The notes: generated from the letters alone by a model not told the origin. Counted from the stretch's first letter, positions 27,667-37,094 are shown. The stretch: 64,000 nt of DNA from Tenacibaculum agarivorans (GCF_001936575.1 NZ_MSMP01000004.1:124001-188000), one strand, 5' to 3'. Numbers and translations are program-made.

Positions 27667-29640
27667 ATGAAAACAAAAATTAAACATGTACTAAAAGGGG
27701 TAATTTTACTTTACCTACTCATCAACTTTACATCGTCCGATGCGCAAATTGTTGACGATACGAACAAACTAAGTCTTACACTCAAAGACGGAACTCAAGT
27801 AGTGCTTTATGGAGAAGCATCTAGTTTATCTGACAGGAAATCTAAAAATTACTATTACCTACCTGTTTCATTACGATTAGGAGCTAAGCCTGATAAAACT
27901 CCAGAATTTTTATTCTTAAAATATATCACAGAAGAAAAAGAAGCTAATGGTGGTATTGGTGGTGCTTTATTACATATGCTAATGGAATGGGGATTAACAC
28001 CAAAACAACAAAAAGAAGTAGAACAAATTTTAGCTAAAGGAGAACAAGGAGCTAGAAAGAAAAGTAAATTAAAAGGAGCTTTAGATGTTAAACCTGATGG
28101 AGACAAATCATTACGAATTATTTCGGCGACGCTAACTGATGGTAAATTAGCGCCTTCTGTAGTACAATCATTAAGCGCTCCTGTATTACCAGGATCAAAA
28201 GTAGCAGTAGCTTCTAACCTTAGTGCTAATGGTGCTCAATTGTTAGCAGCAACATTCGAAAAAACAAGATCAATTACAGATCTATCTATTGAAATGGGAT
28301 TTAAATACACCACTCGAATTCCTGCTGCTAAAGGAAGAGTAATCGTAAATTGGAGTGAAGTTAAAAAGCATTTCGAAAGAGATTATGCAAAATACGAAGA
28401 AGTAAGAGGAAAGAAAAAAAGAGGTGGTCTTTTTGGAGGCATTGCTGATGCTCTTTTTGGTAAAAGAACAGAAGTAAAAAGTAGATCTTATGATGAAGTA
28501 CGTAGCGTCATAGATCATATGGTAGAAAAAGAATATATAAAAGTAGATTTTGATGAAAATATTGCTGACGATAGAGTGACTAAAATCAGAGAAGCTTTTT
28601 TCGATTTCTTTTTACAAAAAATGACTGAATCTGGAGACTCTGATGTACTTACTCCTCCAACTGAAAAAGAAAAAGCTGCTATGCCTAATATAAAGTATGG
28701 AAAAAAGTATACTTATAATAGAAGATTCTTTGAAAGCAGTTTTAAAAAGAAAACAGAAACATACTATTTAAACTACAGATTAGCAGTTGAAAAGCCTTTT
28801 ACATTAACAGCAAACTTAGCTAGTTGGTATAATGGTGTTAAAAACAACAAGAAATGTGTAGGTACTGTTTTAATGAATGATAAATTCTTTACCCATAGAG
28901 ACATCAACATGATATTAGACTTAGAAGCTAAGGAAATGTTCGATAAAGAGGTAAACTATGTAACTGTAAACGTTAAAAAAGAACGTAAATCAGGAAAACA
29001 TTTTAACGCCTATACTACTATTGACAAAGAGCATTTGAAAGATAGCGGGTTAAAAGCCACTATTAGCTACGCTCGTGGAAACGACAAAAGCTCAGAAGTC
29101 TATCAATATCAAACACAATGGAGTTTAAAAGGGGGAAATATTTACCCTAAAGATCCTGAATGGCAAGAAGGAAGTTGGCAGAGTATAACATTATTTCCTC
29201 CAATTGTTCCTAGAACAATCGAATTTGAAGCTGACTTAGAAGAATTAAGTGCTTTAGGTGTTGTACGTGCTACACTTTTATTACGCTACTACAAGTTTGG
29301 AGAAGAAGTAGAAACCAATGTTCCTTTAACGGTTTCTAAAGATGAACCATTAGTTGAAAAAATGATTTTCACAGACAGAAATACTCAAGGTTACGCTTAC
29401 CAATTAGTGCTAACCCACAAAGAAAAAGGTAAGATGGCTTTAGGTTGGGATGATAAAATAAATGATGATTATATCTACGCTTCTATTCCACAAGAATTAA
29501 AAGATGATGATCCTGATTATTTGGATAAAATTATTGAGGCTGGGAAAGTAATTCTAAAGCCTGGAGCAGATGGTAAAGTTAGCAAAGCAGCTAGCATTTT
29601 AGACAAATTTAAAGATGTAATCGGTATCGTAAAAAACTAA
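27667..29640 (+). CDS. Secreted family protein D of the cluster (unknown function)
   Basis: A 657-residue protein with a signal peptide (cleavage near SSDAQ, residue 27). N-module: NYYYLPVSLRLGAKPDKTPEF, LFLKYITEE, GGIGGALLHMLMEWGL, SAPVLPGSKVAVASNL, SIEMGFKYTTR and VNWSEVKKHF. A basic and glycine/aromatic loop (KKKRGGLF, residues 249-256) precedes a helical part (VIDHMVEKEYIKVDFDENI). C-module: VYQYQTQWSLKGG, SITLFPPIVPRTIEFEADL, and YAYQLVLTHKEKG. It has an extra 40-residue lysine/aspartate-rich tail. Nearest relative of C, which abuts it. Confidence 0.75.
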   Translation: MKTKIKHVLKGVILLYLLINFTSSDAQIVDDTNKLSLTLKDGTQVVLYGEASSLSDRKSKNYYYLPVSLRLGAKPDKTPEFLFLKYITEEKEANGGIGGALLHMLMEWGLTPKQQKEVEQILAKGEQGARKKSKLKGALDVKPDGDKSLRIISATLTDGKLAPSVVQSLSAPVLPGSKVAVASNLSANGAQLLAATFEKTRSITDLSIEMGFKYTTRIPAAKGRVIVNWSEVKKHFERDYAKYEEVRGKKKRGGLFGGIADALFGKRTEVKSRSYDEVRSVIDHMVEKEYIKVDFDENIADDRVTKIREAFFDFFLQKMTESGDSDVLTPPTEKEKAAMPNIKYGKKYTYNRRFFESSFKKKTETYYLNYRLAVEKPFTLTANLASWYNGVKNNKKCVGTVLMNDKFFTHRDINMILDLEAKEMFDKEVNYVTVNVKKERKSGKHFNAYTTIDKEHLKDSGLKATISYARGNDKSSEVYQYQTQWSLKGGNIYPKDPEWQEGSWQSITLFPPIVPRTIEFEADLEELSALGVVRATLLLRYYKFGEEVETNVPLTVSKDEPLVEKMIFTDRNTQGYAYQLVLTHKEKGKMALGWDDKINDDYIYASIPQELKDDDPDYLDKIIEAGKVILKPGADGKVSKAASILDKFKDVIGIVKN

Positions 29641-29663
29641 AAACAAGTCCTTTAATTTTTTAC

Positions 29664-29689
29664 AATCAAAAAATTTTAAACAGATGAAA
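29664..29689 (+). repeat. Direct repeat, copy 1 (duplicated leader and start codon)
   Basis: A 26-base sequence starting AATCAAAAAATTTT and ending CAGATGAAA is repeated exactly at 29833-29858. In this copy the ATG opens only MKRA and a stop, whereas in copy 2 it is the real start of protein E. It looks like a duplicated or broken 5' end. Confidence 0.8.
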
Positions 29690-29832
29690 CGAGCATAAAT
29701 CTTTAATTATTTCAAGTTCAGACAGAAAAATAATTAAAACTTATGGGAGTTCCTGAAATCTAAGATTCACGAATACAAAAAAGAGAATATTTAACTAATG
29801 AGTAATGTATTCAAATTTTTTGAACATTCAGA

Positions 29833-29858
29833 AATCAAAAAATTTTAAACAGATGAAA
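29833..29858 (+). repeat. Direct repeat, copy 2 (contains the start of protein E)
   Basis: Second exact copy of the 26-base sequence at 29664, 169 bp downstream. Its ATG (29853) begins MKNIYKTISVLLVLF, a good signal peptide, which fixes the start of the next gene. Confidence 0.8.
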
Positions 29859-31775
29859 AACATATATAAAACTATAAGCGTGCTTTTGGTGCTATTTGGG
29901 ATTTTTAGTACAGCACACGCACAACAACAAATATTATTAGATAAACCTGTTAGAGCTGGAGAACTTATTTTATTTCCCGATCTAAACAAACAAAGTAACT
30001 ACTACTATTTACCAGACAAGCCGCAATTGGCATCTCACCCTACAGGTGACCCTATATTTTCTTTTTTACGTTACGTAAAAAATGAAACAACTTCTGCAGA
30101 CTCTAATGAAGGAATTTCAGAAAGTGAAGTTGGTGGAGGAATTGTTCATGCTTTGGTCGAATTGAAAGTTTCAGATAAAATGATCAAAGATGCGGAAAGA
30201 GCTTTAACTCGAATTGATAGTAATGGAAAAATTATCGGTCCTGTAGTATTCAAATCTGGAACAGTATCATTAATCTCCTCTGTCGCTAAACCTAATGGTG
30301 AATTCGAAGCTAAAGTTTGTGGATTAGGAAATGCTCCTATTCTAGAGAATCAACGCTCAGCAGTTTCTGTACACATCAATAAACTAGGATCAAAAATTCT
30401 TTGGGAAACGTTTAACACACCAACTCCTGATTTTAGTGCACACTTTGAAATGGAAGTCGAAGGATATCAATCACCAAAACGTGTAACTATAGAAGCTAAT
30501 TTTGATAGAATATACAAACACCAAACTTTTGAAGCTGCAATTGCTGCACCTGTACTTTCTGCTGAAATTAAAGCAAGTTTTGATGACCTATTTGACTCTG
30601 GAGCTATCAAACTGACTCAAATCGGTGATGATGAAGAGCTTAACAAATTAAAGGAAGCTGCCTACACACAACTTATGAATTTAATGTTTGATAAAGTTGG
30701 AGGTACAGGAGTTCCTCAATTAAACCAATTGATTCCTAACAATCAAAAAAGCATGTTAGATAGAGCCACTGAGCAATTGCAAAAAGCACGTCAAGAAGCT
30801 AGAGAAGAAAATAAACGTATAGATGCACTAGAACAATCTAGAGCACAACGTAACAGAGCTGCTAGACGACAAGCAAGAACTAGGGCTGATAGTGTAAGAA
30901 CTGCTGGTGGTCATCAACCGATCTCTCGTAATCAAGATACTGCTGATAATGATGACAATGATAGAGATACACCTAAGAGAGAACCAATACCTAGTTTATC
31001 TGTAGCGGTATCCTATCAAATGAAACAAGTCAGAAGACGTGGTGTGTATAAAATAGATTTAAACAAATACACACAAACCACTAAAACTTTACCTTTTGAT
31101 TACAACTTAGGTGATGTAAAAAGCATATGTCCTTCTTGTTTTAGAGAGATTAACGCAGACGATCCTCTAATGAAACAAAGACAAATTAATGCGACACTTG
31201 GAGGTGTAAATGCTGACGACTTTAAGCATGTGAATTTTGTAAATGTGATTATGCGTAAAAAACATGGAAATAATCAAGAAACTGTAGGTGAAATCAAAAT
31301 TGACAAATCTGAATTTGAAAAACAAGGTAATTTCTTTAAGATGTTATATGGTTGGAAAGGAGACAATGATAGAGATAAATGGCTAGCTTATGATTTTAAA
31401 ACACTATGGAGTTTTAGAGGTAATCATAAAATAGAATCAGATTGGGAAACTACAAAGTTTGGTAGTATCGCATTGGAACCTCCATTAGTAAAGAAACCTA
31501 TTTACATAGAGGTTGATGAGGATTTTACACTAGAAAAAAACATTAAAGCTATAGAAATTAAAGTATATAGCAAACTAGGTAAAAAGAACGAAATAAGTAG
31601 CACAAACTTAAAAGTGAACAAATCCGAATTATCAAAAACAATAGAAATTTTATTACCAAGAAATTCTGAAGATTATGAATACGAGATCACCTATTTCATA
31701 AGAGGTGAACGTCCTAAAAAATCTGGTTTACAAAAATCGGACTATGGAAGAATCGATGTAGATAGATTTATGTAA
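29853..31775 (+). CDS. Secreted family protein E of the cluster (unknown function)
   Basis: I start at ATG 29853, giving a signal peptide (to AHAQ); the frame is open to 29805 but those residues would precede the signal. The product is 640 residues. N-module: NYYYLPDKPQLASHPTGDPIF, SFLRYVKNE, GGGIVHALVELKV, IGPVVFKSGTVSLISSV, GNAPILENQRSAVSVHI and FEMEVEGY. Between the modules is a charged, helix-prone linker rich in Arg, Gln and Ala (QKARQEAREENKRIDALEQ...) and a DNDDND stretch. C-module: WLAYDFKTLWSFRGN, IALEPPLVKKPIYIEVD and YEYEITYFIRGE. A CPSC pair (ICPSCFREI) precedes the C-module. Confidence 0.75.
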   Translation: MKNIYKTISVLLVLFGIFSTAHAQQQILLDKPVRAGELILFPDLNKQSNYYYLPDKPQLASHPTGDPIFSFLRYVKNETTSADSNEGISESEVGGGIVHALVELKVSDKMIKDAERALTRIDSNGKIIGPVVFKSGTVSLISSVAKPNGEFEAKVCGLGNAPILENQRSAVSVHINKLGSKILWETFNTPTPDFSAHFEMEVEGYQSPKRVTIEANFDRIYKHQTFEAAIAAPVLSAEIKASFDDLFDSGAIKLTQIGDDEELNKLKEAAYTQLMNLMFDKVGGTGVPQLNQLIPNNQKSMLDRATEQLQKARQEAREENKRIDALEQSRAQRNRAARRQARTRADSVRTAGGHQPISRNQDTADNDDNDRDTPKREPIPSLSVAVSYQMKQVRRRGVYKIDLNKYTQTTKTLPFDYNLGDVKSICPSCFREINADDPLMKQRQINATLGGVNADDFKHVNFVNVIMRKKHGNNQETVGEIKIDKSEFEKQGNFFKMLYGWKGDNDRDKWLAYDFKTLWSFRGNHKIESDWETTKFGSIALEPPLVKKPIYIEVDEDFTLEKNIKAIEIKVYSKLGKKNEISSTNLKVNKSELSKTIEILLPRNSEDYEYEITYFIRGERPKKSGLQKSDYGRIDVDRFM

Positions 31776-31797
31776 TACTTTAAAAACTGAAAAAATC

Positions 31798-33258
31798 ATG
31801 AAATCAAATAGATATATAACCATATTGATACTAATGCTATGCTTTTCGTTTACAAACATTGCCATAGCTCAAGAAGAAAGACCTGATTATAACTCAGGAA
31901 GAACAAGAGAAGTAAGAGCAAGTCTACCTTTTACTTCAGGACAAACTACTATAAAAGTAACTGAAATTAACAATAAATACGTGTATGAAGGTGACATTTT
32001 AATTCAACGCTCTGGTGGTCGTGGTGGAGCAGCTACAACCTCATCAAGTGCCAGATGGCCTAACTCTAAAATGCCTTATGTAATTGCGAGTGGACATCCA
32101 AAAAGAGCAGATATACTTTCAGCCATAAGCTATATTAGTTCTAGCACTAATGTTTGTGTTGTACCTAGAACTTCAGAATCTGATTATGTTGAGTTTGTGT
32201 ATGCAGCTGGCGCTTGTGGATCATCATATATTGGAAAAGTAGGCGGTAGACAAGTAATTGAGATAGGAAATAGATGTGGTGATACTAGAGGAAGTACTGT
32301 TCATGAAATGATGCATGCCTTAGGATTTTACCATGAACAAAGTAGAGATGATAGAGATCGTTATATTACAGTTAATGGATCTAATATAACTTCAGGAAAT
32401 GCTCACAATTTTAGAAAATACAATCAAAGTTGGCATCATTATTTTTGGCCAGAAGGTAGAAATATGGGAAGCTATGATTATGGATCTATTATGCACTATG
32501 GACCCACCGCTTTTGGTAAACCGAAACCCGGTGGAGGACAAATGACAACTATAGTACCCAAACGTAGTGGTGTTACTATAGGACAAAGAAGTAGAATGAG
32601 TGCTACAGATATTGCTAGTATCAATGCTATTTATCCAACTGCTTGTAGTGCTTCTTCATCAAGTTCAAGTAGTACTGCCTCAAGTGATAATCCTAATAGT
32701 AGCTCAAGTAGTTCGACTGCTAGCACATCTAGTTCAAATAGTAGCATGGATATTTCTTACCCCATTCAATTAGTACCACAAACTAATGGTATGTCTTGTT
32801 GGGCAGCTGCAGCAGCTATGATTGTAGGATGGAGAGAACAAATCAGTATTGATCCAAGAGATATTGCACGTGGCGTTAACGGATGGGAAAGCTTTTACAA
32901 TAATGGATTACCTCCAGATAACACAAGTATGTTTAGTCGTTGGGGATTACAGTATGAATACCCTCAAAGTTATACTATTGATGGGTTTGCTGGACTATTA
33001 GCTATTGGACCATTATGGGTAGCTACAGACTTGCAAAATGGAGCTCATGTTGTAGTAGTTGCTGGTATTAAAGGGGATGGTACGCCTAATGGCACCATAC
33101 TAGAAATATTCGATCCATGGGAACAAGGAATGACTAGTTACAGATCTTCTAATAGAGGATCTACATATGAATTAACATATCAGGAGTTTGTGAATAGACA
33201 AGAAACACTTGCTAGAAGAGAGTTGAGTCAACCCACAGCTTTTTATGTAGCCTACTAA
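31798..33258 (+). CDS. Secreted double protease: astacin (M12A) fused to a papain-like (C70-like) peptidase
   Basis: A 486-residue exported protein (signal peptide to AIAQ, residue 25). Residues about 80-282 are an astacin domain: zinc motif HEMMHALGFYHE with His169, Glu170, His173, His179 and the Met-turn SIMHY (Met232, Tyr234). A Ser/Thr-only linker (284-317) joins a second domain at 320-486 with catalytic-looking Cys334 in GMSCWAAAAAMIVGW, His417 in NGAHVVVVAG and Asp439 in EIFDPW, the order and spacing of C70 (AvrRpt2-like) papain-fold peptidases. No T9SS tail. It sits between genes E and F with 22-nt gaps, so it probably processes the cluster's own products or their targets. Confidence 0.88.
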   Translation: MKSNRYITILILMLCFSFTNIAIAQEERPDYNSGRTREVRASLPFTSGQTTIKVTEINNKYVYEGDILIQRSGGRGGAATTSSSARWPNSKMPYVIASGHPKRADILSAISYISSSTNVCVVPRTSESDYVEFVYAAGACGSSYIGKVGGRQVIEIGNRCGDTRGSTVHEMMHALGFYHEQSRDDRDRYITVNGSNITSGNAHNFRKYNQSWHHYFWPEGRNMGSYDYGSIMHYGPTAFGKPKPGGGQMTTIVPKRSGVTIGQRSRMSATDIASINAIYPTACSASSSSSSSTASSDNPNSSSSSSTASTSSSNSSMDISYPIQLVPQTNGMSCWAAAAAMIVGWREQISIDPRDIARGVNGWESFYNNGLPPDNTSMFSRWGLQYEYPQSYTIDGFAGLLAIGPLWVATDLQNGAHVVVVAGIKGDGTPNGTILEIFDPWEQGMTSYRSSNRGSTYELTYQEFVNRQETLARRELSQPTAFYVAY

Positions 33259-33280
33259 ATTAACTGAATTGTGAATCATC

Positions 33281-35653
33281 ATGAAAAAAATAATTCATAA
33301 AAGATCGTTACTACACCTCAACTTATTTATTATGTTGTTGTGTGGTGTAGTAACGGTTCAATCGCAAACTGTATTCAAACATACAGTGACAAAATCGAAC
33401 ACTAATAAACATATTTCGTCTATTAATCACGTGAGTGTGAATGGAAAAAAAGATAAAATTCTTATTGTAACTCATGACTATGGCAAATCTGGTCCATATC
33501 AAACCAAAGCTGTTGGTGTTTGGTACAATGGAAAAAAATGGACCATTTTTAATCAAGATAGAACACCTTTAGCAGCAAACACTATCTTTAATGTTTTAGT
33601 TGTTGATAAATCTAGTAATGCCTTTACTATTAAAGCAGGTACTAATACTAAAACTGTAGCTGTTAATCATGCTAAGTTGAATAGAAATCCAAATGCCAAG
33701 TTTTTAATTACTCAAAACTGGGGTAAGTTAGGACCATACAATACGAATCCCATTGGGGTTTATTATTCTAAAATTAAAGGTTTATGGTATATTTTCAATA
33801 CAAATGGAAAACCATTACCTAAAGGAGCTAAGTTTAATGTTTTTATTAACTCTAGAATTTTTAAACATCAAGTTTCTAGGACTAATAGAAAAGGGCATAT
33901 CACTTACATAAACAATTCTACAACCAACAACAAAGCAAATTCATTAGTCTTTGCCACCTTTAACGCCCAAACTTCAATGAAAACATTTAATAATCCTATT
34001 GGGGTTTGGTATAATTTGAATAAATGGTCTGTATACAATGAGAATAGAAGTTTATTAAAAGGTAATGAAGCGTATAATGTATTGTCTTTAATTTCTATAA
34101 ATAGAGGAAGACCAATTACGTCCAGACCTAAACCTCCTTTATTAATAAAAACAGATAAAAAGCCTACCGTTGTTAACTCAAAAGGCTTAAAAAATATTGG
34201 GTTAGTGAAATATATACCCATTCGAACTTCTGGGAGTACTTCAGTCTCTTCTAAAGAACGAAAAGGACCTGATGTTACCAAAATAGAAAATCGTGAAAAT
34301 ATAGCTACTCATTTATCTGGAGATAGTTACGCTTCATTTCTAGAGAAATTAAATATTAGTAAGGAAATTTATAGAGACAAAAATAAAAACTCTAATATCT
34401 ACTATTATTTACCAGAAGAATATACGTTAAAATGGAACAAAGAAACCTATGAGTACGCTTTCAATATTTTCTATATGGATTCAGAGGAAGGAAGAGGAAG
34501 TGTTTTGGTAAATGCCGAATTAACTCCTCAAATTAATAGTGAAGATATTAAACTTGCACAAAAGCTTTTGGCTGCTAAACTAAGAAAGCCTGTAATATTA
34601 ATGCCGCTAGATTTAAGAGATGTTCCTAAAGTAGATTTTGGACCTATACTGGGTAGTTTTGGAGTAAAACCTGAAAGTATACATGCTAGTATTCCTACAG
34701 ATTATCACAAACCTATTATACTTGACTGGAGAATGGATAGTAATGTAGATAATTTTGTAGGTGCTATGCTACGCAATATTGGTACAAGTATCAAACTACA
34801 ATTTAAACCTCATGGTGATGAAAATTCTATAATTGATGTTCCTGTAAATTTAGAAGTGAACTCTCCACTTACTTTTGGGAAAATCGAATTTACGAATACT
34901 TCAGAATTAATTAATGGTTGGACTAATATTACTGATTATCCTATCATTCCTAAAAGTATAACTGTATTACGAAAACAAGGGAGTAGAAATTATTTTGAAA
35001 GTATAGTATTAGAAGGGACTGAAGTTCCTACAGGTGAAAAATTATATATCTCTGACAAAGCCAAAAACAAATTAACAAACAAGAATAATGTTGTTAGATT
35101 TTGGATAGACTATGCACTAAATAAAGAATGCCCTACATGTGATCAGACAGTTAAAAAGAAAATTATTCGTGGTACTTCAGGTAGTGAAATCACCAATCTT
35201 GAAGTTCAAATATTGAATGCCTTGGAATTTTCTAATGCACATTCTATGAAGTTAATTATTAAATCGCTCCAAGCTGATCCAAATGGTATAGATGAAATCA
35301 CATTTCCTGCGTTTAGCATCACTGAAGACGATCAGGTCTTAGATGGTATACAATTTTTTGTACCTGAAAACAAAGAACTTTCTTACGACTATCAACTGGT
35401 AACTATTATGAAGGATGGTGAAATTAAAACTAGTGATTGGCAAACTGGCACTACTAGTTTACTAGTTATTGGAGAAAGTCAGATCAAAAAATTATACAAC
35501 CACAAAGAAAAATCTCAGTTAGAAAAACTTAAAGATTCTTTACTCTCAAATCATAAAGATGATATTATTGAAAAAGGTAAAGAATTATTAGATGACATTC
35601 TTGGTAAAAAAGATGACGACAAGAAGAAGGAAGAGGAAACTGAGGAAGAATAA
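33281..35653 (+). CDS. Secreted protein F: three WYN repeats plus a diverged cluster-family domain
   Basis: A 790-residue protein with a signal peptide (to VQSQ, residue 29). Residues about 33-275 hold three copies of a roughly 80-residue repeat, each ending with a PIGVWY...W.I(F/Y)N segment (AVGVWYNGKKWTIFNQD, PIGVYYSKIKGLWYIFN, PIGVWYNLNKWSVYNEN) followed by a FNVLV or YNVLS strand. After a Pro/Lys linker the family signature reappears in weakened form (NIYYYLPEEYTLKWN, then GSVLVNAELTP). A CPTC pair lies near residue 625 and the tail is highly charged (KKDDDKKKEEETEEE). Probable adhesin- or scaffold-like member; function unknown. Confidence 0.7.
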   Translation: MKKIIHKRSLLHLNLFIMLLCGVVTVQSQTVFKHTVTKSNTNKHISSINHVSVNGKKDKILIVTHDYGKSGPYQTKAVGVWYNGKKWTIFNQDRTPLAANTIFNVLVVDKSSNAFTIKAGTNTKTVAVNHAKLNRNPNAKFLITQNWGKLGPYNTNPIGVYYSKIKGLWYIFNTNGKPLPKGAKFNVFINSRIFKHQVSRTNRKGHITYINNSTTNNKANSLVFATFNAQTSMKTFNNPIGVWYNLNKWSVYNENRSLLKGNEAYNVLSLISINRGRPITSRPKPPLLIKTDKKPTVVNSKGLKNIGLVKYIPIRTSGSTSVSSKERKGPDVTKIENRENIATHLSGDSYASFLEKLNISKEIYRDKNKNSNIYYYLPEEYTLKWNKETYEYAFNIFYMDSEEGRGSVLVNAELTPQINSEDIKLAQKLLAAKLRKPVILMPLDLRDVPKVDFGPILGSFGVKPESIHASIPTDYHKPIILDWRMDSNVDNFVGAMLRNIGTSIKLQFKPHGDENSIIDVPVNLEVNSPLTFGKIEFTNTSELINGWTNITDYPIIPKSITVLRKQGSRNYFESIVLEGTEVPTGEKLYISDKAKNKLTNKNNVVRFWIDYALNKECPTCDQTVKKKIIRGTSGSEITNLEVQILNALEFSNAHSMKLIIKSLQADPNGIDEITFPAFSITEDDQVLDGIQFFVPENKELSYDYQLVTIMKDGEIKTSDWQTGTTSLLVIGESQIKKLYNHKEKSQLEKLKDSLLSNHKDDIIEKGKELLDDILGKKDDDKKKEEETEEE

Positions 35654-35672
35654 ACCATAAAAAATAACAATC

Positions 35673-37094
35673 ATGAGGATCGGTAAGTTTTTAGTAAACA
35701 TAAGTATTTTTGTTTTCATAGTGAGCACATTCAACCTATTTGCACAACCTGATTTCAATTCCAAGCAAATACTAGAAGGTGTAGCAATTTTTCGTGATAA
35801 CGCCGATCCTCTCTTGTTTTATTATGAACCTAGTAAGTTAATACTCAACACTACAAAAGATGGTCATCCTGATTTTAAGTTTCTAGACATGAGATATACA
35901 GGATCTAAATGCTATGGTGATGAGGGGGAAAAACAATTTATGAGTCTTATTCAGTTTGGAGTAATCTTACAAAAAATAGATCCAAAAATTAAAAAACGTA
36001 TTCAATCAAAATTAAAAAAATACGGTCGTATCAAGTTAAAACCTTTACCAATATCTCATATTGATACTAGATTAATTCTTCCTGTTGAAAGCAATACGAA
36101 TTCAAAAAATGTGATTCTTGATGATGATGGTTCACTAGAAGCTAATGATAAATCAGGATATAGTAGTTCTAAGTCATATTGGACTAAAAGAATATTCACT
36201 GTTAGATTGAACAAACATGAGTCGCAACTACTAAACACGCAATTAAAGGATAAGTTACTAGGTATCAATCTAAATTACACCTATCATTCTAATGTTTGGA
36301 TGCCAAATAAAGAACAAGTTCTAGGCTCTAAAGAATTTAGAGATCAATTTGAAAAAGAAGAAAATGAAGAAGATGAAAACAAAAACATTCAAAATAGAAT
36401 TATTGGTAGTAATACACTTACCATACATATAGATACTAACAAGTATCCTGATATCATCAAACAGATAGATTTAAACGAAGAAATCCCTCCTACTTACGCT
36501 GCTATTGAAATAAAATGTCATGATTTTTTAGAAAACCTACGTCCAGAATTGTATATGAAGATAGTGGAAATAGAAGCTGTTAGTGTAGACAATGAGAAGC
36601 CTATAAAAATAAAGACAACATTTAGAAAAAAGTATACAGATTTATACACACAACATATCAACTTTCCTTATGCCGTTGATATGAATATGACTATGCGATA
36701 CCGAATTACTGAAATAGATACCAATGGAGAACGTTCTGTACTTGACTGGATGGAAAAACCTGAATGTGAATCTATTATTGATGTTACCTCAACTCGTGAA
36801 GAACAAACCATCGTCAATACTATAATTGATATTGAACTTAATCACGAAATTTTTGAAGATGAATCAGTTTCAAAAATCGAATTCAAATTGCTATATACTC
36901 TTCAAAATCAAAAGAAAACAGAAACTCTCACTTTTTTAAAAGACGATGATATTTCATTACAATCTATCCGATATAACATTGATAAAAACACTAAAGTATT
37001 CTTTACGTTAACAAAATATGATCTAGAGAAAAATACTATTCCTTCAGATAAAAAATTACTTACAGAAAAGTATTTGTACATAAACGATATGTAA
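35673..37094 (+). CDS. Secreted family protein G of the cluster (unknown function)
   Basis: A 473-residue protein with a signal peptide (to LFAQ, residue 25). It carries the N-module signature PLLFYYEPSKLILNTTKDGHPDF, KFLDMRYTG, followed by a shorter and more diverged body, a Glu-rich stretch (EKEENEEDENKN) and beta-strand-rich C-terminal half ending in KYLYIND. It is the last gene of the cluster; a strong terminator-like hairpin follows 150 nt later. Probably a shortened relative of A, B, D and E. No enzyme motif visible. Confidence 0.7.
   Translation: MRIGKFLVNISIFVFIVSTFNLFAQPDFNSKQILEGVAIFRDNADPLLFYYEPSKLILNTTKDGHPDFKFLDMRYTGSKCYGDEGEKQFMSLIQFGVILQKIDPKIKKRIQSKLKKYGRIKLKPLPISHIDTRLILPVESNTNSKNVILDDDGSLEANDKSGYSSSKSYWTKRIFTVRLNKHESQLLNTQLKDKLLGINLNYTYHSNVWMPNKEQVLGSKEFRDQFEKEENEEDENKNIQNRIIGSNTLTIHIDTNKYPDIIKQIDLNEEIPPTYAAIEIKCHDFLENLRPELYMKIVEIEAVSVDNEKPIKIKTTFRKKYTDLYTQHINFPYAVDMNMTMRYRITEIDTNGERSVLDWMEKPECESIIDVTSTREEQTIVNTIIDIELNHEIFEDESVSKIEFKLLYTLQNQKKTETLTFLKDDDISLQSIRYNIDKNTKVFFTLTKYDLEKNTIPSDKKLLTEKYLYINDM

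Noticed and set aside
23386..37094. Polysaccharide utilisation locus or SusCD-like system
   Set aside because: No TonB receptor plug/barrel, no SusD features and no glycoside hydrolase motif in any of the eight proteins.
23386..37094. Contractile injection (T6SS/eCIS) cluster
   Set aside because: All proteins have Sec signal peptides, and no sheath, baseplate or AAA+ ATPase gene is present.
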